NCBI GenBank assembly: GCA_037127315.1
Contig: JBBBDQ010000445.1
Coordinates: 417,001-481,000 of the forward strand
Direction of reading: 5' to 3'
DNA from: Ascarosepion bandense
Lineage: Eukaryota > Mollusca > Cephalopoda > Sepiida > Sepiidae
Length of the DNA stretch: 64,000 nt
Within the stretch, counting starts at the first letter, position 1. Each line of letters starts with the position of its first letter. The translations under genes and the position numbers were made by a program. This document shows, in pieces, positions 25,901-37,800 of this stretch. The notes beneath the pieces were generated by a model. The model made no database searches. It saw only the letters and a program-made list of their open reading frames with translations, and was not told where the DNA came from.

Positions 25901-27186
25901 CTTGGCTGGCAAACAGTCTACTGCAGAAAGTAATGGCAACCTACTGCGAGATAATCGTTCGCCCAGTCAGTCATGTCTCTTTTAAGACATGATTGCCCAA
26001 GACTGACGGACATTATTTGGACTATTGTCCTCATTTTTGTCACCATTTTTACGACGCTTCGGCCTTCTTCAGGTGCTAGAAATTTCAAACTGTACCCTTT
26101 ATTCCAATCACTGGTGTATATCATTCTTATTCCTTAAGGACACATGGCCTAGTGTATATAGATGTTGGTTAGTTCCAGTGTCTTGACCCAAAGACTTGTG
26201 ATTTCAATATCAGGCTACAGCAGTGGTGAACAAGTAACTTGGAGAGTTTTGTTAGAGGAAGATAACTCATGACTACCAAAAGAGGCTTCATGCAAGGAAT
26301 GAGAATGATATACCCCAGTGATTGTAATAAAGGGTTCGGTTTGAAATTCCTAACACCTGAAGAAGGCCAGAGTGTACAACTGCCAAAACGTTGTACAAAT
26401 GGCACCAAAAATGCGGACAATAGTCCAAATAATCTAAATAGTATAAATAATTTTTAATCGCTTTACTTTTTTCTTTTTTCTCGTTTTTCCTTTTTCTTTT
26501 TTCTTTTTCGTTTTTTCCTTTTTTTTTCCTTGTTTTTCCTTTTTCTTTTTTTTCCTCGTTTTTCCTTTTTCTTTTTTCCTCGTTTTTCCTTTTTCTTTTT
26601 TCCTCGTTTTTCCTTTTTCTTTTTTCCTCGTTTTTCCTTTTTCTTTTTTCCTCGTTTTTCCTTTTTCTATTTTCCTCGTTTCTATCCTTCTTTCCTCGTT
26701 TCTATCCTCTCCCTCTCTCCTTCTTTCCTCTCCCCTTTCCTCTCCCTCTCTCTTCCCCTCTTTTCTCCTCCTCTCTTCTTTTTACTCTTTTCTCTTTCTT
26801 TCTCTCATTTCTTGATGTGACAGACGTTCAGAAAGTACATTGAAAAATATCTTTTATAATAAAACAATGCAAATATTTTGATATTTATTTCAAGTAAATT
26901 AAACTTGCACAAACCAGAGTCTATTAATAGACAAGAGCTTATACTAGTTTAAACAACTACTCTCATTAGAGCAGTAATGCTGGTGATGTAGTAGCAGTAT
27001 TATCATCATCTTTGCAGAGCCATGTTTGGGGACACATTAAAAAAACAGATTTAGGGGGGGGGAAATTGTGATGATCATATATTGGAAGGGCTAGCTTAGC
27101 TGTTGAATGAAATTATATGCATGTTACAAGCATAACCCGGAAATATTTTGGCAACGGAGTCGATCAGGTGAGTGAAATCTCAAGGG

Positions 27187-27227
<41 letters not shown>

Positions 27228-27441
27228 CATAAAACTCTAGTGTTCTGAATATTTTTTGAGAAATTTTACGAAAATGTGTCATTTGGCAAGATTCGAACCT
27301 GCAACCCCTAACAACATAAGGGGAAGCAATCAATTGATCTGACGCATCTTAACAACTCGACCATGAATGATTTCACAGAAGCCTAATCAAGACTTATAAG
27401 CACAATTTTTAGATTTAAACATAAGACATTCATAAGGCATT

Positions 27442-27481
<40 letters not shown>

Positions 27482-28825
27482 TATAACAGACAATGAATGT
27501 CTTATGTTTAAATCTAAAAATTGTGCTTATAAGTCTTGATTAGGCTTCTGTGAAATCATTCATGGTAGAGTTGTTAAGATGCGTCAGATCAATTGATGGC
27601 TTCCCCTATGTTGTTAGGGGTTGCAGGTTCGAATCTTGCCAAATGACACATTTTTGTAAAATTTCTCAAAAAATATTCAGACCAGTAGTTTTATTTATAT
27701 ATATATACATACATATATATATATACACACACACACACACTGTTTAATTAAAAACAGAGTATCTACTCAAATATAATTGTCTATTAAAAATAATGTTCAA
27801 ATATAATGTACTTACATATTTGAGGATCTCTCTGTTTCTCGTTTAGCCGTAAATTAGATTGTATACCTGCGAAGTTCCAAGCTTAGTATTAACTGTTTGT
27901 TTGAATAAATATATATATATATGGCAGTCTGTGAGTCTGTGTGTGACTGTTCCCTATGCAGGCCTACATTTTTTAAGTTATGCCATTTAAACTTTCTAGG
28001 GACACATATCTGCAGGGAAGCCAGGTTGACACATATTTTTTGAGTTTAAGCTCAGTAATTTTCCCTTTTGCACTTTTTTGGCACTTAATTACGTCACAGA
28101 AATCAAATAACACCTGTCAAACACTATTAAAATATTTTTTATTGAAAAAAACATGAGCCTTTATAATTAAATTTAATTCTGACATTTTAAAAATTCATTT
28201 GGTCAACAAAAAAATGTGAATATTTTTCCCCATAATTTTGAAACAAAAGAAATATTTTTAAAAAAAAGTATATAAATATGTAAAATAAAAGTGCCAATGG
28301 TTAATTTAATTCTTTTTATTTATTTATTTATTTATTTATTTTTTTCAGATTTAATATTTCATACTTCAGAAAATAAAATTAAAAAAAATAAAGCTTAATT
28401 TTTTTGCTAAATATTTCATGCAGGAAATCAACTGTTTGTAATTCATGTGGCATTAATGTAAATTTTTCCTCTAAAATTAAATGTTTACATTTTTAAATAT
28501 TCGAAAATTTCTGAACTGAGAGCATAATAATTTTTATATTTTTAATTTCAGTAAAACAAAAATAATTTTTATTTTTATGTTAAATTCATTTAGTCAACAA
28601 AAAATGCAAATATTTTCCCCTATAATTTTGAAACAAAAACAATGTTGTTTACCATGTCACACAAAACATCAAATCACGTTTATACAAAACAAAAGAAAAG
28701 ATTTTTTTAATGGAATTTTTTAACAATTTTTAAACAAAAATCTTTTATATAATTATTTTTTTATATCACTAAGTCTTACCACTAAAAAGTTCTGAGTTGC
28801 ACGGGCAACGCCAGGCTATGATGCT

Positions 28826-28881
<56 letters not shown>

Positions 28882-31800
28882 AACAAATACATCATCCATA
28901 GACAAGTCTGTTTTGCTGTATCACAGCTCTTCATTGGGAATAAATGCTTGTTGACGTGGTCCTGGGTATGACAACTACATCCGGCAGCAAGGCCTCTGAT
29001 TGGGAGGTTTTGAGGAGCATGGAACCACCTCTTAATTGCTGTTGTTCCCAGGTCAACCCTAACCCAGAGTGGTAGCACATGTTAGGGTCCCAGCTATGGG
29101 CAAATAGTTAACCCCCAAACTGGAGTCAAAACACTATTATAGACTTTTATAGAAATATATACATTTTTGTAGGAAAAATAAATAAATAATAATAATTTTT
29201 TTCCTTCATTTTTGAAGGAAAAAAATTATTACCAGCAATACATTTTTTAATACAAAACTGGAAGACATCTTCAGTTTTCTAAAAAAAAAAAAAAAAAAAA
29301 AATAATCCATTAAAATCTAACTAAATCAACCTTTTCACTCTAACTAAACATTAAAAAAAAATACCTTAAGATCCCACCTTTTTGGCATTAAGTAACTCAC
29401 AGAGATTGATATGCCGTTAAACAAAACACTTGTTGATGAAGACTTTGTTTACAACTGGTTATAATGGCGCTGAAATGGTAAGCTGGCTCTGTCAAATTCA
29501 TACTTCTTGATATATGAGGAACATTAAAATGGTTCACAGATAAAGCGTGTTATAAACAATGCAAATACTTCAGCTATTGTTATTCAGGTGATTGGGAATT
29601 TCTGAAGAAGGTTGGAGTGTACAACGGCCAAAATGTTGAAGATGAGGACCACCATCCACATAATGTAAAAAGACTAAACTACAATTAGAATTTACGAGAA
29701 ACCACTTCATTCTCTTTCCATGAAAAGACATAGCCGTATATAGATTATAAAGAGAAAAAATATTTTAAAGAACTAGGACTGCATAAAAATAGTTACCTGC
29801 ACTTCATCTAATATAAAATGAAAATCAATACTTGTCAAAAATTAATGAATGAAAGGAAATTAATTTTATGAAGCCCCTCCACCACCACCACCACCACCAC
29901 CACAAAAAAAAAAAATTAAAAAAAAAACTGAAAGCCAAATAATGTTTCTTTTTTTTTCTCTTTCTCCAGAAGCCTATCCACTGGTTTAGAATCAGATGAA
30001 GATGACAAAGGTTCTGAAAATGAAAAGAAAACTGCTGATACATCTCGCAAAATTCACAAAAAAGTATTGTCTGATTCTGAAGAGGAAGTACCAAAAAGTA
30101 AATACCATATTTTTTTTTCCATTCCATAAAGGTTCTGCCTTCTATCCAAAAACAAAAAACCCTCCCCTGTTTCTTATACATTAATGGTTTGATTTGGGTA
30201 GACCGTGTTACCAGTTCAAAGCTAACACTCAAAACACCGTTTGATACACTTGTATGTCCACCCCCAAAGCAATGGTTTTGTGAATTATGATTATGTCTGT
30301 TTTTTAATGGTTATTATTTGATATCACCAAAGATTCACTGAAAAATATCATACATGATGAAAAAATGCCTCATACTTAATAAAAACAAAAATTTGTCAAA
30401 ATCTTTATTAACAGGAAAGACCTAAGGATTTTCAATTATTAAATTCTATTTTTTTACCTCAATATTCTTTATCTTTTTTATTAGAAATTACATTATGTTG
30501 ATAGATTTGTCAATGTTTTTTTTTTTTTTTTTTTTTTTAATCATATCACCCCAAGCAAGGCGGTAATGCCACTGATGTGCAGGGGGCTACATAAAAGTGA
30601 GAAGATTAGAAAAGAGAAAAACCAAAAACCACATCCTAACCAGGAAACAAGGGATGAGCCTCTTCACCTGTTCAATAGATGTGGGTGGAGTGTGAACCGG
30701 GCGATAGTTTAGTCTATCTACTCCAATTGAAAAAAAAAAGAAAAAAAAAGTGTAAAGATTGGAAAAGAGAAAACTGGAAACCGTATCCTAAATAAGGGAT
30801 GAGCCTCTTCACCTGTTCAATAGATGCGGGTAGAGTGTGAATCGGGCAATAGTTTTATTTGTCAATTTCTTTAATAATCATTTCACTCCAAGCAAAGCGA
30901 GACTATCACTGGTGCACAGGGGTGTTATAGTGTGGAAAAAAATACAAGGTACAGGGGATGTCAATAAGAGATGGATGGGAATCAAGTAGGTAGAAGATGA
31001 TGATGCATTTAAACTATTGGAGATTGTAGCTATCAAGGAAGCAGGCAAACTGTAGGGTGTACCACAAATGGAGTAAAAAAAAGAGAATTACATTTAACTA
31101 TTCTGACAGTAAAAGGGTGGAACCTAGATGCCAATCTAGTAGCACAAGTAAATACACATGGTTGGGAAACCAGGGGGGAAAAAGCTCATCGGAGCAGTTG
31201 CCATGAAAATACTTGTAGAAAAGACAGAGGGAAGCCATATCACATGTCAGTGACAAAGTGACTGAAAGTGAGCTGTGAGGTCAGGATCGATTATATAGCA
31301 GATCTTAATCTGAATTTTGTTGAGAACCTCAAGGTGAATAGCAGAAGCACTTGACCAGATACACTTGATGTTTAGTCCTTTCTTCTTGCTTTCCTTCATT
31401 ATCTTTTGTAGGAGTTCCTGTTGTTTCTTTCTGTCTGCAATCAACACTGTGTCATCTGCATATTTTACGTTATTTAAGATTGTGAAAACTAAATGATGAG
31501 CCCTAGTAGGACTTGTAACCTCTCAGAATCGCCTCACCTCGCTGTAATCCGTTGAATAAGTCCAGTGACATAGCACCTTGTTCTATTTTTATACATTTAC
31601 TAAATTTATCTGTATCCAAGCGGTTTACTACCAGTATAGGTTCTGAATTGTTCTTTGTCGATTATGTCAAGGTTAACGAGCAGTTCAACAGATCTTTGTG
31701 ATGTATTTTGCTGAACGCTTTTATATAATCTGTAAAACATACGCAAGTTTCATGACTATAAAATGCCCGTAGAAATTCCTCAAATGCATCATTAAATTTA

Positions 31801-34800
31801 TAATTTTAACCAAATATTGCAATGACAATCATAAATATGAATGCAGGTCCCTATTTAAAGAAGTAAGAGGATACAAATTGACAAAATTTTTCATTTCACT
31901 GAAATAAGCATTAAGCACGATAGTGTCATTGCCTCTTATTTTCGTTTATTATGTAAGCTTTCTTCTTTTCAGTAAAACCAAACAGTGTGCGTTACTCTTT
32001 TTCTGCAATCTTTCCTAGCAATGAAAATGGAATGGTTCATTATTTATCTGAGTTAATGGTGGCAATTAACTTGGCATTAAGAGCTCATTGAGCATGACGT
32101 AATTCAAAGTAAAGAAAAGATTTGTAAATTTCAATCAGTTAAGTACCATACGTGAAACACACTTGGGCGATCATGTCTCGAAAATGACATGACAGACTGG
32201 GCAGAAGATTATTCCACAGTAGGTTGCGATTACTTTCTACAGTAGACTGGTTGCCAGCCAAGGCTGTAGAACCCAATCTGTCCTGTTATTTGACTCATAG
32301 CTAGAGGAAGAAGAGATGTATCATATTATTAAGTAGCAATTAGTGGGGGATAAGTTTATTATTTCATAACAATACAAAATTGATCTCCCACTTCGTGCCC
32401 AGTAGAAGCTTTAATCATGTTTTCAACTATTATATTCAGTCAGTCAGTTGTGTCATACGTGATACACGCTTTGGGCGATCATGTCTCAAAGAAGACATGA
32501 CTGACTGGGCAGAAGATTATCCCGCAGTAGGTTGCCGTTGCTTTCTGCAGTAGACTGGTTGCCAGCCAAGGCTATAGAACCCAATCTTTCCTGTTATTTA
32601 ACCCATAACTAGAGGGAAGAGATGGATTAATATCTTTTCCAACAGTATTTGCGCATAAGTGAATGCAAAGAATTCAACTGGAATTAAAATATTTGTACGA
32701 GTCCACATTTTTCTTTTAGTCCTTTTGCACATCATTCAAGGAAAAGTATGTGTAAATTGTTTTAAAGTATCAGTATATGAGTTGAATTCCTTGAATTCAC
32801 TTAGGCAAAAATACCTTTGGGAAAGATATTGATACATCTCTCCCCTTCGGTTATGAGTTAAATAATAAAAAGGTTGTATAGCCTTGGCTGGCCACCAGTC
32901 TACTGTTGAAAGCAACCTACTGTGGGATAATCTTCTGCCCAGTCAGTCATGTCTCAAAAGAAACATGATAGCCCAAAGCATGTATCACGTATGGCACTTA
33001 ACTTAACTTGACTGATTGAATACAATCGTTGAGAACATGATTAAGGCTTCTACTGGGCATAAAGTGGGAGATCGGTTTTATATTGTTATGAAGTAATAAA
33101 CTGATCCCCCACTAATTACTACTTAATAATATAATACATCTCTTACCCCTCTAGCTATGAGTCAAATAATAGGACAGATTGGGTTTTATAGCCTTGGCTG
33201 GCAACCAGTCTACTGCAAAAGTAATGGCAACCTACTGCGGAATAATCTTCTGCTCAGTCAGTCATGTCTCTTTCGAGACATGATCGCCCTAAGCATGTAT
33301 CACATATGGCACTTAACTGAGTCTTGTGATGTTGAGGAAATTTTTACTTTTGATTCTTATTTCATGTTTAGTACATAACGTTAAGTGGAACTCGTACATA
33401 TGATCCATTGCCAAAGATGCAGGAAAAATGAACAGACAAAAGTATTTTGGCAGGAGCTGTTCAATCCTCACTTTCCAGTCTTGATAGAATCCTAAAGTGT
33501 CTCCACATCCTTGTGGGTGATGAATTATTTTTCCTCCCTGGAACTCCTTCCCCATAGAAGGGATTTTGTTAGCCACTCACTGCTCCATTACCACTTCCAT
33601 GTAAACTACTCGAACAAACTGCATTCCTTCTTTCCATCATTTGTAACCTTCATGACTAGGACCTGCCATGCCAGTGACATTGTAGTGAACGATTCTCATT
33701 CCCTCCGTATTCCATTGGTGAGAAATAAGTTCCACTCAAGCAGTTTCTCCAAGCGAGCCACTCACTTTCCGATCACTACAATCTTAACCTGTCTAGGCAC
33801 TTGGCCGAGTGGTTAGAAAATTTGCTTTCTGACCATGATAGCTCACTGGCGCCCCCATGTATGAATGTACATTAGCAACTAGGTCCCACCCTTTTACTGT
33901 GAAACCAATAAAATGTAAATGCAAATTCTACTCCAGCAGCTTCTTTTCTCACATTTCTTGACTGTAGAATTCCCTTTCGTTTACTTGCTTTCCCGATGAC
34001 TACAATCTCCAAGAGTTTAAATGTAAAGTCAATAGTCATCTCCTGTCTCGCTAACCTGCATCCTCTCTCTCATGCTCCTTTCTCTGTCCATTCCACTCTC
34101 GTCAGTATTCTCATCCTTCTCTTACCCACTTCCTGACACCCCCTATAACCTGTCACTCTTTCTCATAACTTTCCTCCTATGTAATCCCCTGCACAACAGT
34201 GGTGGTAAAATGCCTTGCTTGGTGTGATATGATTATAAAAAAGACTTCTATACTATTATAATGTGAATATAAAGTGGGGGATCAATTGTCCATCACAATA
34301 TATAAACTGATCCCTCACTTTATGGCCACAGTCATCCTTCTCTTAACCACTTCCTGAAACCGCCTATAAACTGTCACTCTTTCTCATAACTTTCCTCCTA
34401 TGTAAGCCCCTACAAAACAGTGGCGGCAAAATGCCTTGCTTGGGGCGATATGATTTTTTTAAAAAAAAGCCCTGATTCAGATCTTATCATGGTCAGTTTG
34501 TCAGGAAGGTGAGTTCTTAATGTTATCGGTCAGGAGGGGATCAATTCCACCATGCAGCATCTTTGGAAAGTGCCTAAAAACCATGCCGCAGGTTGTAACT
34601 TAACACAAATGCTGCAACAATGACTGAAATCAAACTGGTATTTATACAGAAATACCTCCAGTCATTTACCAGCAGCCAATCACAGCCCATGCAATGGACT
34701 ATCCCATTTTAGCACAATGAGATGCTCCAGTGTGCTATAAATAGCTCTCCCTCTCAAGTTAGATTATTTGGCTCTCAGCTTGCTCCACAACTGAGTGCTT

Positions 34801-37800
34801 ATTCTGACATCATGATTATTCTACATGGCGCTGTGAACAGGATAAACCTGTTTGTGAGTGAAATTGGATAGACGGGTCTCTTAGAGGAGCCATCAATAGT
34901 TGTGCTAGCTCAAAGTCACAAGTCATTATGATTGAGGGTTTAGGTGTCCAGGCCTCGTTCAGATTGTCATTCAGAAATTGTAACTAATGTCTGCTTGGCA
35001 TAGGTGAAGTATAAACCACAGGTCTGCTCTGTGGGTGTTGAACAAACAAAAGTGTGCCTGGGCAAGCATCTGCAATGGGGATTAGCTAGCTCTCCTTGTG
35101 GACAGGCATTCTTAGATATGAGTGGCCAGCAATACATATATGCATACAAATCTAGAGTTAATTGTTATCTTCTACATATCTGCATAAACTGTGCTTCTTG
35201 CACTGTAACCTTCTACCTTGAGTGGCTCCTGGGCCTTGTACATGGTAAATCTCACTATAAAAAAATGCTTCACTCTTTAGATATGCTTAATATTTAGATT
35301 AATCTAAGCTTATAAACTTGATGCTAATAAAATAATAAAGAAAGTGAGGTTTAATCCCCTTAAAATATAAGTGCCTTTCTTTGATCCCTTGTTACATATT
35401 AAGTTGTAACAAAAGAAAAAAAAAATGATTGACCAAAGCTCAGAACTAAATCACAGACAAATATTTAATTTACAAAAAACACCACATAAAATACATACAA
35501 ATATACAATTTTTGCATTCAAAACAGTAAACATAGAGTTTACTACTGGCAGGCAAAGTGTTACGAAGGGGAAGGAAGGTGTCAAGAATCTTTACCCAGTT
35601 TAGTTAGCGAAGTATTCTAAGTGCTATACTTTTTGGAAATCTTCAAATGTGTATATAAGGAATAATTATTAGTTTGGTCAATGAAAGAGTCAAAAATATC
35701 TATTTACCCATAAAGTTCCTTGAGGTTTTCTTTCAGGTTTTAGTTGGTCGGCAACTTTTCGTAGAGATTCTTTCGGCTGGATATACAAATCCTGAATTGG
35801 TACGGAGTTGATAATGTCAGCAAATCTTTATAACTCTCTTCTCAAAACCTATTTTTATAGGGGCTTACACCTAATTTGCATAATTCTCAAAATCTCTCGA
35901 ATCTACTGGAATTTTCTCGAACATTCTAGGATCTTCCAAACATTCTATTTCTAATTTCCTTATTTTTACGACTACTTCATGAATTAAAACTTTTTTGTAA
36001 TAACAAGTAGGATTCAATAGGATCCCTTACTATAAGTTTTTAGATATTATTAATATTATTTTTATATATAAATGCATCCTCGTAACATCCCTAAACAAAA
36101 ACAATTATCTTTCAATTCCAGCCAAGGAAAGTGACGATGAAGAGGACGAAAGTGACAAAGAGTGAGTATTTTTTGTTTCTTTTATCAAGATAGTTATTTA
36201 CATTCTTTTTTCTTTTTGTTTTTCAGTCGAGCTAGCTTTGGCATTAACAAATCTATCATGCCAGCCTTCTTGCATCGTGGTTAGAAAGGTCATTAGAGCG
36301 GCATCCTGTGTGTCTACATAATTGGTCAACATAGATGGTTGCTGGCCAACCAAACTGTTTTAAACCATGGCTAGGTCTCCAGATCAGTAGATCACTCAAG
36401 AGTTTTTGTTTTTCTTGGTAGCAGTGTCCTGCAAAGCACATCCTACCTTCACTAAAGAATCTAGAAATATCAGGGATGTGTCGATGGAACTGATCTAGTT
36501 GGTTGCTGCTGACAAGAGATGTTAAATATAATTTTTTTTTTTTTTTTCATTTCATGTACCTCTCCCCCTTGACATTTCATGCATAAATTTTATATATTTT
36601 CCTATATATATATATTGTATAAAGGAATTTTTTTATTCATGTGGGGATTCTTTTGTAGGTTCCCTGAGCGGATCTGGCATTTTGGTACATGGTGGATTGA
36701 GTGATAATGGATGGGTCCTTATGGTGAATGGGAAATTATAAAGAATGTTTGGGTCATGAGTCTGATTAGCTAGGTATAGGATAGTTATTGTTGACCAACC
36801 TCAGTTTTTGTCCCCCCCACCCCAAACACTGGCCTTTTATTCCCCCCTAAAGACCACCCACCCACCAAGTGCCCTCACTTCGCCGTAATGTGAGTAGGTG
36901 TTGTACTTTACCTGTTCCCAGCTTCGTCTTTTGTTATGATCCAGGTCGAGATTCCCATCGTCCTCAGTTTTTAAATCGTGTATTTCATCTTGTCTGGGTC
37001 AGAATTTTATTTTTCCCTTCCGTCTTTTTATCTCCTTCCCATTCCCTGTAGAAAGAGGACCTCTTGATTTTGTCAAAAAGGCAGAATACAGCAGCCTCTT
37101 TATTTTTATGGGATGAACGGGTCCTACTAACATTAATTGATTTATTTTGTATTTTAAGTTGAAAATTATGTTTGGGATTTTTGTTTCATGTACCTCTCCC
37201 CCTTTACATTTCATGCATAAATTTTATATATTTTCCTATATATATTGTATAAAGGAATTTTTCATTCATGTGGGGATTCTTTTTGTAGGTTCCCTGGGCG
37301 TATATGGCATTTTGGTACATGGAGGGTTGAGTGATGATGGATGGGTCCTTATGGTGAATGAGAAATTGTAGAGAATATTTGAGTCATGATCCTGATTAGC
37401 TAGATATAGGATAGTTACTGTTGACCAACCTCAGTTTTTGTGTTACAAACCCCCTCCAACTCTTGCCTTGTGCCATAATTGTTTGATACAATAAATATCG
37501 AGATGTTAAATATAGCTCTCAGCGTCCAAATGTAGGTTCTATCAAACTTAGACTCAAGGGTTTTACATACTACCCAGATAATGGTAAGACTTTAGTAGGA
37601 ATGGTGTCTTCATCTCCCTAATGTTTTACTATTATGTGGGAGCTATCTCTGCTATGCCCTGTACATCCAGGAAATTTCTTATTGATGCAGTTTCTATTGT
37701 ATACTCAAAAGTAAAGTGATAACTAGTATTGCATTAAGCAATTTTATCTGAAATATTTAAGCCCAAAAAATAAATTTTTAAATTATTTAAGATGATTTTT

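Noticed and set aside
33794..33850. Functional tRNA-Leu/Ser gene
   Set aside because: A perfect A box is present but there is no B box or acceptor stem; it is a SINE head fragment.
35390..36121. Full-length LTR retrotransposon between 34594 and 36087
   Set aside because: The two LTR-like segments share no sequence, and the 5-bp duplication tightly brackets 35390-36087 alone.
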